Shown one piece after another: positions 44,891 to 52,191 of a DNA stretch of 64,000 bases. The translations under genes were made by a program, and so were the position numbers. This DNA comes from Bacilli bacterium. Lineage in GTDB: Bacteria; Bacillota_I; Bacilli_A; RF39; UBA660. How positions within the stretch are numbered: the first letter of the stretch is position 1; every line of letters begins with the position of its first letter. Location: the NCBI GenBank assembly GCA_017511805.1, contig JAFWJA010000021.1, positions 129,956 to 193,955 on the forward strand, written 5' to 3'. Under the pieces are notes generated by a model that saw only the letters and a program-made list of their open reading frames with translations, was not told the origin of the DNA and searched no databases.

Positions 44891-44919
44891 TTGACATATC
44901 AATAAATTTGGTATAAAAT
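44891..44919 (+). promoter_or_regulatory. Promoter of the T-box operon
   Basis: TTGACA (44891-44896), 17-base spacer, TAAAAT (44914-44919). An extended reading TG-G-TATAAA at 44909-44917 is also possible. Confidence 0.7.
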
Positions 44920-44923
44920 CTTA

Positions 44924-45123
44924 GTAAATTGAGTGAGAGAAGAGTAAAATAATTAAATTATTGTAGAGAGTCTAGGTTAGGTGAAACTAGATATAATTAT
45001 TATTTGAAGAAACTATCACATATCAATAATCGTTAATTACGTTATAATTAAAAGAGCATAGTGTTTCTATGAAGTAAGGTGGTACCGCTAGAGATAGTCC
45101 TTACATCATAGGGACTTTTTTTA
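44924..45123 (+). promoter_or_regulatory. T-box riboswitch, probably tRNA-Glu
   Basis: The T-box AAGGTGGTACCGC is at 45076-45088. It is followed by an intrinsic terminator, AGTCCTT (45096-45102) and AGGGACT (45110-45116) plus seven T, and the antiterminator would use the T-box. Stem I features: AGAGAG (44965-44970) and GGTGA (44980-44984). A helix AATAATTA/TAATTATT closes the upper part, and just after it GAA (45006-45008) sits where the specifier codon is expected. GAA is a glutamate codon and fits the downstream gltX. The specifier assignment is inference. Uncharged tRNA would favour read-through. Confidence 0.93.
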
Positions 45124-45139
45124 TTTAAAGGAGGGGAAT

Positions 45140-45682
45140 ATGCATACTGAAATAGAAGAAAGAGTCTTAGAAATTGATAAAGATAAAGTAATCAAGAAAC
45201 TAGAAGAATTAGGAGCTACAAAAGCAGGAGAATGGTTTCAAAAAAGATTTACTTATGACTTTAGTCCTAAAAGAGAAGGTCAGTGGATAAGACTCAGAAC
45301 TAATGGAGAAGAAACTACATTAACATATAAAAATGTAGAATCAAATGCAATTGATGGAACTAAGGAACTTGAAATAGTGGTATCTAGTTTTGAAGAAACA
45401 AATGAGATGCTTGAAGTATTAGGGTATAAGCATAAGAACTATCAAGAAAATAAAAGAATAAGATATTATCTTAATGATGTAGAAATAGATATAGATACAT
45501 GGCCAATGATTCCAACATATATGGAATTTGAAGCAGATTCTATAGAAAAGATAAAAGAAGTGGAAGAACTTTTAGAAGTAGATAAGAGTAAATTAACTAC
45601 ATTATTTTGTGATGATATAGCTACAGAAATCTATGGAATAGATATAAATAGTGTTAAAGAATTAAAATTTGAGGAGGAATAA
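45140..45682 (+). CDS. CYTH-domain protein (triphosphate tunnel enzyme family)
   Basis: 180 residues. The start HTEIEERVLEID carries the ExExx-type entry strand. Basic and acidic strand residues follow in RFTYDFSP, WIRLRTNGEETTLTYK, GTKELEIVV and EIDIDTWPMIPTYMEFEAD, the pattern of CYTH domains (class IV adenylate cyclase / thiamine triphosphatase / inorganic triphosphatase). The reaction here cannot be told. It is the first gene after the T-box leader and ends 2 bases before gltX, so it shares tRNA-Glu control. Shine-Dalgarno AAAGGAGGGG is strong. Confidence 0.88.
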   Translation: MHTEIEERVLEIDKDKVIKKLEELGATKAGEWFQKRFTYDFSPKREGQWIRLRTNGEETTLTYKNVESNAIDGTKELEIVVSSFEETNEMLEVLGYKHKNYQENKRIRYYLNDVEIDIDTWPMIPTYMEFEADSIEKIKEVEELLEVDKSKLTTLFCDDIATEIYGIDINSVKELKFEEE

Positions 45683-45684
45683 AA

Positions 45685-47343
45685 ATGACTAATAAAGAAT
45701 ATGCAGATTTACTTTTACCAGGGGTAAAACATACATGGGAAGAATATGAAAAAATGTATCCAGAAAGAGATTTACCAGAAGGAGCAATGGTAACAAGATA
45801 CGCACCATCTCCAACAGGATTTGTACATATAGGAGCATTAGAATCATCATTTTTAGATAAGAGATTTGCTAAACAATCTGGAGGTATTTGTTATTTAAGA
45901 ATTGAGGATACAGATCAAGAAAGAAGTATAGAAAATGGTATATCTCAAATAATAGATAGTTTAAAATCATTTAATATTACTTTTGATGAAGGACCTATAT
46001 CTGAAACAGAAGAAAAAGGTAATTATGGACCATATATCCAAACTAAAAGAGCGGATATCTATAGAGCATATGCTAAAAGATTAATCGAAGAAGATAAAGC
46101 TTATGCATCATTCTTATCTAAAGAAGAACTTGATGAAATAAGAGAACAACAAATGAAATCTAAACAAAGAATAGGTATATATGGTAGATATGCTAAAGAT
46201 AGAAATTTATCTAAAGAAGAAGTATTAGATAGAATTAATAAAGGAGAAAAATTCATAATAAGAATTAAATCTCCAGGTAGTTTCTTTAATAAGATAAAAG
46301 TAAATGACTTAGTTAAAGGTACTATGGAAATGCCTGAAAATGATATAGATGAAGTAATTATCAAGAGTGATGGAATACCTACATATCATTTTGCATCAGT
46401 AATAGATGATCATTTAATGCATACAACGCATGTTATAAGAGGAGATGAATGGATTTCATCTTTACCTAAACATATTCAATTTAATGAAATGTTAGGATTT
46501 AAAGCACCTAAGTATGTACATTATGCACCACTTACTAAAAATGATAATGGTACTATTAGAAAACTAAGTAAAAGAAAAGATCCAGAAGCTGCAGTTAGCT
46601 ATTTTACAGAAGCTGGAGTACCAAAAGAAGCAATTATGCTTTATCTAGCAACAGTTTGTAATTCAAACTTTGAAGGATGGTTAGATCAAAATCCAAATGG
46701 TAATATTGATGACTTTAAATTTGATTTTAAAAAGATTCCATCATCTTCAGGTACTTTATTTGATTTACCTAAACTATATAATATATCTAAAAACTTTATT
46801 AGTAGATTAACTAAAGATGAAGTATATGATAGAACAATTGAATACGCAACTAAGTATGATGAAGAATTTAAAGAAATTTTAGAAAAGTATCCAGATTATT
46901 CAAAAGATATTTTTAATATAGAAAGAGAACAAAAGAAACCTAGAAAAGATTATGAAAAGTTCTCTGATGTTAAAGGACAAGTTTGGTATATGTATGATGA
47001 GTTATTTGATAAATATAAAGATGAATATGGATATGATTATCAGGGTGTTACTGATAAAGAAGAAATTAAGAACATTATTAATACATACATAGATAAGTAT
47101 TATGATGTAAAAGATGATAAAGATACTTGGTTTAACAAGATAAAAGATTTAAGTGATGAACTAGGTTATGCTTCTAATATGAAAGATTATAAAGAAAATC
47201 CGGATAACTATAAAGGTTCTGTCGCAGATGTTTCCACAGTAATAAGAGTTAGTCTTACTACTAGAAGTCAAACACCTGATTTATATGACATACTTAGATT
47301 ACTTGGTAAAGAAAGAATTAAAGAAAGATTTAATTTAATATAA
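45685..47343 (+). CDS. gltX: Glutamyl-tRNA synthetase
   Basis: 552 residues. Class I catalytic motifs: PSPTGFVHIGA (HIGH motif, about 42-52) and KLSKRKD (KMSKS motif, about 292). Between them are the GluRS signatures YLRIEDTDQERS and PTYHFASVIDDHLM, then VIRGDEWISSLPKH. The length exceeds the roughly 480-490 of Bacillus GltX, with extra residues after the catalytic core, as in a longer Bacillota subgroup. No gene for glutaminyl-tRNA synthetase is seen here, so it may also charge tRNA-Gln, but that needs the rest of the genome. Second gene of the T-box operon; Shine-Dalgarno AGGAGG. Confidence 0.95.
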   Translation: MTNKEYADLLLPGVKHTWEEYEKMYPERDLPEGAMVTRYAPSPTGFVHIGALESSFLDKRFAKQSGGICYLRIEDTDQERSIENGISQIIDSLKSFNITFDEGPISETEEKGNYGPYIQTKRADIYRAYAKRLIEEDKAYASFLSKEELDEIREQQMKSKQRIGIYGRYAKDRNLSKEEVLDRINKGEKFIIRIKSPGSFFNKIKVNDLVKGTMEMPENDIDEVIIKSDGIPTYHFASVIDDHLMHTTHVIRGDEWISSLPKHIQFNEMLGFKAPKYVHYAPLTKNDNGTIRKLSKRKDPEAAVSYFTEAGVPKEAIMLYLATVCNSNFEGWLDQNPNGNIDDFKFDFKKIPSSSGTLFDLPKLYNISKNFISRLTKDEVYDRTIEYATKYDEEFKEILEKYPDYSKDIFNIEREQKKPRKDYEKFSDVKGQVWYMYDELFDKYKDEYGYDYQGVTDKEEIKNIINTYIDKYYDVKDDKDTWFNKIKDLSDELGYASNMKDYKENPDNYKGSVADVSTVIRVSLTTRSQTPDLYDILRLLGKERIKERFNLI

Positions 47344-47357
47344 TTAAATCTTTTTTT
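47324..47357 (+). terminator. Terminator of the T-box operon
   Basis: AGATTTAATT (47326-47335), 6-base loop, AATTAAATCT (47342-47351), T-run. It covers the gltX stop codon. Confidence 0.82.
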
Positions 47358-47358
47358 A

Positions 47359-47367
47359 TGTTATAAT
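47359..47367 (+). promoter_or_regulatory. Extended -10 promoter of the Nudix gene
   Basis: TG-T-TATAAT two bases after the terminator T-run. The start codon is at 47387. Confidence 0.7.
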
Positions 47368-47386
47368 TAAATTAGAGGGTGATAGG

Positions 47387-47914
47387 ATGAAGGAAATAGT
47401 ATTTAACAAGTCAAGATTAAAAGAAGATGAAATTACTGAAGTATTAGAAAAATCTAGAATAGTACTTAGAAATAGTGATAATGAAATAGTTCTAACTAGA
47501 TTTGGTAGAGTATACTTTTTACCTGGTGGAAAAATAGAAAAGGGAGAAACACCAGTAGATACTATTAAAAGAGAAGTAATGGAAGAAACTAATATAAATA
47601 TATTATTAGATGATGTAGAACCATTTTTAGTAGTTAAAAACTATTTAAGAGATTATGAAACTCATGAAGGAACAATAGTTAATAGATTATTAATAACATA
47701 TTATTTTACTGGTTTTACTACAGATGATAATATTGAATATTTTAATTTAACTAAAGTAGAAAAAGAAGATAATTTAAGAGGATTCTTTATTGATATGGAA
47801 GAAGTAGATGAATTATTATCTGATTATAATAAAGAAGATCCAAGAGCAACTTATTTAGCTAAAGAAACATTAGAAGTATTAGAAGAATATAAAAAAAAGG
47901 ATGATATACAATAG
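47387..47914 (+). CDS. Nudix hydrolase
   Basis: 175 residues. The Nudix box GGKIEKGETPVDTIKREVME (about 47-66, followed by ET) has the required Gly, Glu, REV and EE residues that bind the metal-pyrophosphate. PGGKIE preceding it is typical of the house-cleaning type. Substrate is a nucleoside diphosphate linked to X, unspecified. Start supported by AGAGGGTGAT. Single-gene unit. Confidence 0.93.
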   Translation: MKEIVFNKSRLKEDEITEVLEKSRIVLRNSDNEIVLTRFGRVYFLPGGKIEKGETPVDTIKREVMEETNINILLDDVEPFLVVKNYLRDYETHEGTIVNRLLITYYFTGFTTDDNIEYFNLTKVEKEDNLRGFFIDMEEVDELLSDYNKEDPRATYLAKETLEVLEEYKKKDDIQ

Positions 47915-47926
47915 CATCCTTTTTTG
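47891..47926 (+). terminator. Terminator of the Nudix gene
   Basis: AAAAGGATG (47895-47903), 11-base loop, CATCCTTTT (47915-47923), T-run. The stop codon is in the loop. Confidence 0.82.
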
Positions 47927-47945
47927 TTGAAAAAAGTCATTAATA

Positions 47946-47954
47946 TGATATAAT
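47946..47954 (+). promoter_or_regulatory. Extended -10 promoter of the PH-domain gene
   Basis: TG-A-TATAAT; start codon at 47979. Confidence 0.68.
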
Positions 47955-47978
47955 AAGAATAAGAAAAGAGGGATTTAT

Positions 47979-48452
47979 ATGGCAGGAAAACAATATACAC
48001 TAAATGAAGTATATGAACTAGTTCATAATTTTTTAAAAAAGTATCCATCAACAATAGCATGGAGAATTAGACAACACTGTAAAGTGTTAACAAAACATCT
48101 TAATAAAGATGAAAAGATCATTTATGTTTTTCCAGCACAAAGAAATACAAATCCATTTAATGTTTTTGCAACTTGTATAATTGCTTTTACGAATAAAAGA
48201 ATTATAATCGCTCAAAAAAGAGTATTATGGGGTTATACTTTTGTATCAGTTACACCTGATATGTTTAATGACTTTGAAGTTTATAAAGGTATGATATTTG
48301 GTAGACTTGATATAGATACTATTAAAGAAGTAATAAGATTATCTGATATTTCTCCTAAAGCATTAGTAGAAATAGAAACTAATTTATCTGAATATCTATT
48401 AAAAGTTAAACCTAAGTTTATTAAAAATAAAGAAAAAGAGGCTAAAGAATAG
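47979..48452 (+). CDS. Bacterial PH-domain protein (YokE-like)
   Basis: 157 residues. The core LNKDEKIIYVFPAQRN, then AFTNKRIIIAQKRVLWGYTFVSVTPDMFNDFEV and FGRLDIDTIKEVIRL is the strand pattern of YokE-like bacterial PH domains (PF14470), with TNKRIIIAQ the typical central strand. The N-terminal 45 residues are helical and the last 30 are charged. These domains are probably scaffolds; no ligand is known. Shine-Dalgarno AGAGGGAT. No hairpin terminator is obvious before the tRNA genes. Confidence 0.82.
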   Translation: MAGKQYTLNEVYELVHNFLKKYPSTIAWRIRQHCKVLTKHLNKDEKIIYVFPAQRNTNPFNVFATCIIAFTNKRIIIAQKRVLWGYTFVSVTPDMFNDFEVYKGMIFGRLDIDTIKEVIRLSDISPKALVEIETNLSEYLLKVKPKFIKNKEKEAKE

Positions 48453-48490
48453 TTTTTTGAATATTATATATTGTATTCAAAATAATAATT

Positions 48491-48499
48491 TGTTATAAT
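48491..48499 (+). promoter_or_regulatory. Extended -10 promoter of the tRNA pair
   Basis: TG-T-TATAAT, 11 bases before the tRNA-Cys gene. Confidence 0.7.
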
Positions 48500-48510
48500 T
48501 AAACACGGAC

Positions 48511-48584
48511 GGACCTATAGCCAAGTGGTAAGGCACGGGACTGCAACTCCCTGATCGTTGGTTCAAATCCGACTAGGTCCTCCA
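48511..48584 (+). tRNA. tRNA-Cys (GCA anticodon)
   Basis: 74 bases. Acceptor GGACCTA pairs with TAGGTCC, discriminator T, CCA encoded. The anticodon loop CTGCAAC gives GCA. The T-arm has GTTCAAATC. Confidence 0.96.
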
Positions 48585-48589
48585 TGTAT

Positions 48590-48664
48590 GCAGATGTAGT
48601 ACAACGGTTAGTACGAGGCCTTGCCAAGGCTTAGACGGCGGTTCGATTCCGCTCATCTGCTCCA
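48590..48664 (+). tRNA. tRNA-Gly (GCC anticodon)
   Basis: 75 bases. Acceptor GCAGATG pairs with CATCTGC, discriminator T, CCA encoded. The anticodon loop TTGCCAA gives GCC, and the T-arm has GTTCGATTC. Five bases after tRNA-Cys, so transcribed together. Confidence 0.96.
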
Positions 48665-48702
48665 TTAGATAATTCTGTTCGAACTATTCGGACATTAAAT
48701 AG

Positions 48703-48731
48703 AAATCAATCTCAAAAGGATTGATTTTTTT
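48703..48731 (+). terminator. Terminator of the tRNA pair
   Basis: AAATCAATC (48703-48711), 7-base loop, GATTGATTT (48719-48727), T-run. The 38 bases between tRNA-Gly and this hairpin hold only a weak inverted repeat at 48675-48695. Confidence 0.88.
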
Positions 48732-48759
48732 GTTGAATAAAAAATCAACATTGTTTATC

Positions 48760-48800
48760 ATAAAAAAGATAAGATTGTATTCAATCTTATCTTTTTTTTG
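48760..48800 (-). terminator. Strong 16-bp hairpin terminator
   Basis: AAAAAAGATAAGATTG (48762-48777), loop TATT, exact complement (48782-48797). A-runs and T-runs flank it, so it can work in both directions. It serves the minus-strand gene ending at 48816 and gives a second stop for tRNA transcripts. Confidence 0.88.
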
Positions 48801-48815
48801 CAATTACTAAAATTA

Positions 48816-49436
48816 TTATTTTTTTAAACCTATAATAACTTGATTGTTATTAATATTCATTTTTATTTTTTTAATTGCTTTATTAACTATTGATTTAGGT
48901 GTAACTACTTCAACACAATATGGTGCTGGAATATTATAACCTAATACTCTATTATGTCTTATTTGTTCAGAAGAACCATCTAATCTGTATAATTCTTTAA
49001 TATACTTAACTTCAACTTCATCTAATCCTTCAATTAAAGTATCCATTTGACTAATAAAGTTTTCATCAATATTTTTTAAACAAATATCTTCAATATTATT
49101 TTTATCTTTTTCTTCTTCATTTTCTTTGATGAATAATTTTTTAAATAGTGATAAATAACCTCTATTTCTTTTTAATCTTTTTAAAGTTTCTTGTTGTTCT
49201 TCATCTTGAACTCTTATTTCTCTTAATGGAAAATTATATTTAGCATTATCTAATACCATTTGAACTATTTCTTTATTATTCTTTTCTTCTTCTGGTAAAA
49301 CTAAATAAGTATATATATTTTTCATTAAAGCTAATTTAATAAAATCAGGATTTGTTCTTACTTCTTCTCTAACTCTTTTAAAATAATAATAATCTTTTTC
49401 AATTCTTTCTAGTAATTGTTCTACTGTTAATTTCAT
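48816..49436 (-). CDS. Unknown soluble helical protein
   Basis: 206 residues; not recognised. Helical N-terminal half (LTVEQLLERIEKDYYYFKRV); the middle is Lys/Glu-rich, and the C-terminal third includes LDGSSEQIRHNRVLGYNIPAP, which could be a helix-turn-helix-like region but is not diagnostic. No membrane helix. The start at 49436 is preferred because a very strong AAAGGGGG lies 9 bases before it; an upstream in-frame ATG at 49499 lacks such a site. The leader nearly matches that of the gene ending at 4961. Confidence 0.72.
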   Translation of the reverse strand: MKLTVEQLLERIEKDYYYFKRVREEVRTNPDFIKLALMKNIYTYLVLPEEEKNNKEIVQMVLDNAKYNFPLREIRVQDEEQQETLKRLKRNRGYLSLFKKLFIKENEEEKDKNNIEDICLKNIDENFISQMDTLIEGLDEVEVKYIKELYRLDGSSEQIRHNRVLGYNIPAPYCVEVVTPKSIVNKAIKKIKMNINNNQVIIGLKK

Positions 49437-49548
49437 AAAAATTTCCCCCTTTTTTTGAAATTCGTGCATTATACTATCATAATTGTTATATTTTGTCAAA
49501 TTTATAACTAGTAATAAGAATTAGTAGAGTTGATAATATATATATAAA

Positions 49549-49557
49549 TGTTATAAT
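49549..49557 (+). promoter_or_regulatory. Extended -10 promoter of guaD
   Basis: TG-T-TATAAT; start codon at 49589 with AAAGGAG between. Confidence 0.65.
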
Positions 49558-49588
49558 ATAAAGTATAAATGTTATAAAGGAGTATGTT

Positions 49589-50056
49589 ATGAATAAATTC
49601 ATGGAAGAAGCAATTAAATTATCAGAAGATAATTTAAAAACAAATGTAGGAGGACCTTTTGGTGCTTGTATTGTTAAAGAAGGAATAATAATAGGAAGAG
49701 GATCAAATCATGTTCTTGGTAATAATGATCCAACTGCGCATGCAGAAATAATGGCTATAAGAGATGCTTGTAAGAATATTAATTCTTATGATTTAACTGG
49801 ATGTGAAATATATACATCTTGTTACCCATGTCCAATGTGTTTGTCTGCAATTATATGGTCTAATATAAAGACAGTTTATTATGGGAATACAAAAGAAGAT
49901 GCAGCTAATATTGGATTTAGAGATGACTTTATATATAAGTTTATAAATAATAATTGTGATGATGAATCTGTTATGAAACTTGAATCTATGGATAGAGAAG
50001 AGACTATTAAAACATTTGAAAAATTTAGTGATAAAACTGACAAAACTATATATTGA
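49589..50056 (+). CDS. guaD: Guanine deaminase
   Basis: 155 residues. Cytidine-deaminase-fold zinc motifs: TAHAEIMAI (His ligand and catalytic Glu) and SCYPCPMCLSA (two Cys ligands). The C-terminal segment, with AANIGFRDDFIYKF, matches the guanine deaminase GuaD of Bacillus rather than the tRNA adenosine deaminase TadA. It converts guanine to xanthine and ammonia in purine salvage. A gene for a BspA-type protein follows 8 bases after its TGA stop and is probably co-transcribed. Confidence 0.9.
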   Translation: MNKFMEEAIKLSEDNLKTNVGGPFGACIVKEGIIIGRGSNHVLGNNDPTAHAEIMAIRDACKNINSYDLTGCEIYTSCYPCPMCLSAIIWSNIKTVYYGNTKEDAANIGFRDDFIYKFINNNCDDESVMKLESMDREETIKTFEKFSDKTDKTIY

Positions 50057-50064
50057 GGTGTTAA

Positions 50065-50559
50065 ATGAAAAAGAAAATACTATATGGAATAGTTATAGTA
50101 GGAATATTAGCAATAATTCTATTTCTAATCTTTAATAGACATGATAATGCTTTAGATAGGTTATATAAAAATAAGATATCTAGTTATGTAGAGATAGATA
50201 AATATACAATAGATGAATATGAAGAACATATATCCATAGTTACTTATAATGGTGATGAAGAAATTGTTGAAGTTCCTAAAAGTATAAATGGTAAACCGGT
50301 TTTAACTATAGAAGATTCTGCTTTTTATGGAAATCTTAAAGTAAAAAAAATTGTATTACCAGATACAATAATTAGAGTAGGGCATCAGTCATTTATAGGA
50401 TGTTTAGAATTAAAGGAAATCAATATTCCATCATCAGTATTAGATTTTGGGGAACATGCTTTAGATAATTGCCCTAACTTAGAAAAAATATATGTGGATA
50501 AGTCTTCAAATATAGGTAAGAAATTATCAGAATATGGATTTAAAAACTTATATCAATAA
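50065..50559 (+). CDS. Small leucine-rich-repeat (BspA-type) protein with N-terminal anchor
   Basis: 164 residues. An N-terminal hydrophobic helix (about 4-24) is an uncleaved anchor or signal. The rest has the BspA-type LRR_5 pattern: VEVPKSINGKPVLTIEDSAF, then KIVLPDTIIRVGHQSFIGC, INIPSSVLDFGEHALDNC and LEKIYVD. About three and a half repeats of 22-24 residues. It is likely outside the membrane. Such repeats bind proteins or polysaccharides; the small size suggests an accessory protein. Confidence 0.82.
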   Translation: MKKKILYGIVIVGILAIILFLIFNRHDNALDRLYKNKISSYVEIDKYTIDEYEEHISIVTYNGDEEIVEVPKSINGKPVLTIEDSAFYGNLKVKKIVLPDTIIRVGHQSFIGCLELKEINIPSSVLDFGEHALDNCPNLEKIYVDKSSNIGKKLSEYGFKNLYQ

Positions 50560-50588
50560 AAAAAAGAGTACTAATTAGTACTCTTTAT
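50559..50588. terminator. Shared bidirectional terminator
   Basis: AAAGAGTACT (50563-50572), loop AATT, AGTACTCTTT (50577-50586). It serves the LRR gene and the convergent minus-strand gene. Confidence 0.85.
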
Positions 50589-51010
50589 TCATCTTTATCT
50601 TTTTTCTTTTTAAATCTTCCAAAAAAATCAGCATATTGTTTAGCTTCCATTACATCTCCAATTATTGGAGTACTTCTAGCTTTACTAGCTAAATCTTCTT
50701 TTACAGTCCTTTTTGCGTATCTTGTTACATCACCCGCAGCTTCTTTAAGTAACTCTTTACCTTCATCAACTTCTGGTTCAGGATTAATAGTACTATTTAT
50801 TATCATAAATAGTTCACCATATTCTTTACATAAATCTGAAGAAGCAAAATCTGTTTCAAATTTCATAACATCATCATACTTAGACCCATATTCATTTAAT
50901 CTATTAAAGAATTCATCAATTCTATCTAATAAACCTTGATCTTTAATATCATATGTACTAAATATAGCGTTTCTTCTTGCTTCAATGCTATTTTTTACCA
51001 TTTCATTCAT
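50585..51010 (-). CDS. Unknown small helical protein
   Basis: 141 residues; not recognised. Predicted helical throughout (EARRNAIFSTYDIKDQGLLD, then LCKEYGELFMIINSTI). After about residue 90 it is basic and Ala-rich, ending in FGRFKKKKDKDE. The stretch ARSTPIIGDVMEAKQYADFF is weakly hydrophobic, but no clear membrane helix is seen. Shine-Dalgarno GGAGGTATAC before the ATG. Single-gene unit. Confidence 0.7.
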   Translation of the reverse strand: MNEMVKNSIEARRNAIFSTYDIKDQGLLDRIDEFFNRLNEYGSKYDDVMKFETDFASSDLCKEYGELFMIINSTINPEPEVDEGKELLKEAAGDVTRYAKRTVKEDLASKARSTPIIGDVMEAKQYADFFGRFKKKKDKDE

Positions 51011-51078
51011 AAGTATACCTCCACAATAATTATATCATATCTTATATATTATTTTCATTTACTAATTATTAATTTACA

Positions 51079-51087
51079 TGTTATAAT
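51079..51087 (+). promoter_or_regulatory. Extended -10 promoter of the glycosyltransferase gene
   Basis: TG-T-TATAAT; start codon at 51103 with GGTGAT between, giving a leader of about ten bases. Confidence 0.7.
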
Positions 51088-51102
51088 TATTTTGGTGATA
51101 TT

Positions 51103-52128
51103 ATGAAAAAGAAAATAAGAATAAATATGTTATCTATGGCTGATTCAGTTGATGGTCAAGGAGTAGGTTCAGCATATTTAGAATTAATGAAATTACTTAA
51201 AGAAGATGGTAAAGATGATTTTGAAGTTTTACTAAATGATAAGATAAAAAATAGTGATATTATTCACGCACATACAGTTGAACCTAGAAATTATTTTAAA
51301 ATGAAAAGAGCAAAGGTTCCTACAATTGCGTATGTACACTTTTTACCTGATACATTAGATGGATCTATTAAGTTACCAAAACTAGCTTTTAAAATATTTA
51401 AAAGATATGTTATTAAGTTTTATAAAAATGCAGATAACTTAGTAGTAGTTAATCCAATATTTAAAAAAGATATGGTAAAAGCTGGTTTAGATGAAAACAA
51501 GATTACTTATATTCCAAACTTTGTATCTAAAGAAAAATTCTTTAAAAAGACTGATAAAGAAATTAAAGAACTTAGAAAGAAATACGATATTGAAGAAAAA
51601 GATTTTGTAGTACTAGGCGCAGGTCAAGTTCAAAATAGAAAAGGTGTTCTAGATTTTGTTGAAACTGCTAAAAAGTTACCTAATATAAAATTTATTTGGG
51701 CTGGAGGATTTTCTTTTGGAGGAATAACTGATGGCCATAAAGAATTACAAAAAGTAATGGATAATCCACCTAAGAATGTTAAATTTATAGGTATCATTCC
51801 AAGAACCGAAATGAATGATTTATTTAATGCATGTGATTTATTGTTTGTTCCATCATATAATGAATTATTCCCAATGACTATATTAGAAGCTTGTTCTACT
51901 GATACTCCAATACTTCTTAGAAGTCTTGAGTTATATGAAGATATACTATTTAAAAAATACTTATGCGCAGATAATAATGATGATTTTGCAGATCTAATTA
52001 AGAAATTAAGCACTGATAAAAAATTATATAAAGAAGCAGTTGAAAACGCTAAATATATTTCTAAATTTTATAGTAAGGACAATGTTTATAAACTATGGAA
52101 GGACTATTATACGAACCTAGTAAAATAG
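51103..52128 (+). CDS. GT4-family glycosyltransferase
   Basis: 341 residues, GT-B fold. The N-terminal part has INMLSMADSVDGQGVGSAYLEL and SDIIHAHTVEPRNY. The C-terminal domain has GAGQVQNRKGVLDFVETAKK, KFIGIIPRTEMNDLFNACDL and the donor-binding PSYNELFPMTILEACSTDTP with the Ex7E motif. The opening resembles glycolipid glucosyltransferases of Bacillota, so a membrane-glycolipid role is plausible but unproven. No membrane helix. Own promoter and a weak terminator. Confidence 0.88.
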   Translation: MKKKIRINMLSMADSVDGQGVGSAYLELMKLLKEDGKDDFEVLLNDKIKNSDIIHAHTVEPRNYFKMKRAKVPTIAYVHFLPDTLDGSIKLPKLAFKIFKRYVIKFYKNADNLVVVNPIFKKDMVKAGLDENKITYIPNFVSKEKFFKKTDKEIKELRKKYDIEEKDFVVLGAGQVQNRKGVLDFVETAKKLPNIKFIWAGGFSFGGITDGHKELQKVMDNPPKNVKFIGIIPRTEMNDLFNACDLLFVPSYNELFPMTILEACSTDTPILLRSLELYEDILFKKYLCADNNDDFADLIKKLSTDKKLYKEAVENAKYISKFYSKDNVYKLWKDYYTNLVK

Positions 52129-52136
52129 TTCTTTTT
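52112..52136 (+). terminator. Weak terminator of the glycosyltransferase gene
   Basis: GAACCTA, loop GTAAAA, TAGTTC with one bulged C (52113-52131), then five T. The next -35 begins three bases later. Confidence 0.6.
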
Positions 52137-52138
52137 AA

Positions 52139-52166
52139 TTGACTTTTATAAAAAATAATATATAAT
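52139..52166 (+). promoter_or_regulatory. Promoter of the His/Cys-cluster protein gene
   Basis: TTGACT (52139-52144), 16-base spacer, TATAAT (52161-52166). Confidence 0.7.
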
Positions 52167-52191
52167 AAACAATCGAAAGAAAGTGATTTTT

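Noticed and set aside
45051..45056. TATAAT inside the T-box leader as a second promoter
   Set aside because: It lies in the antiterminator region between Stem I and the T-box. The structure explains it, and no -35 is placed well.
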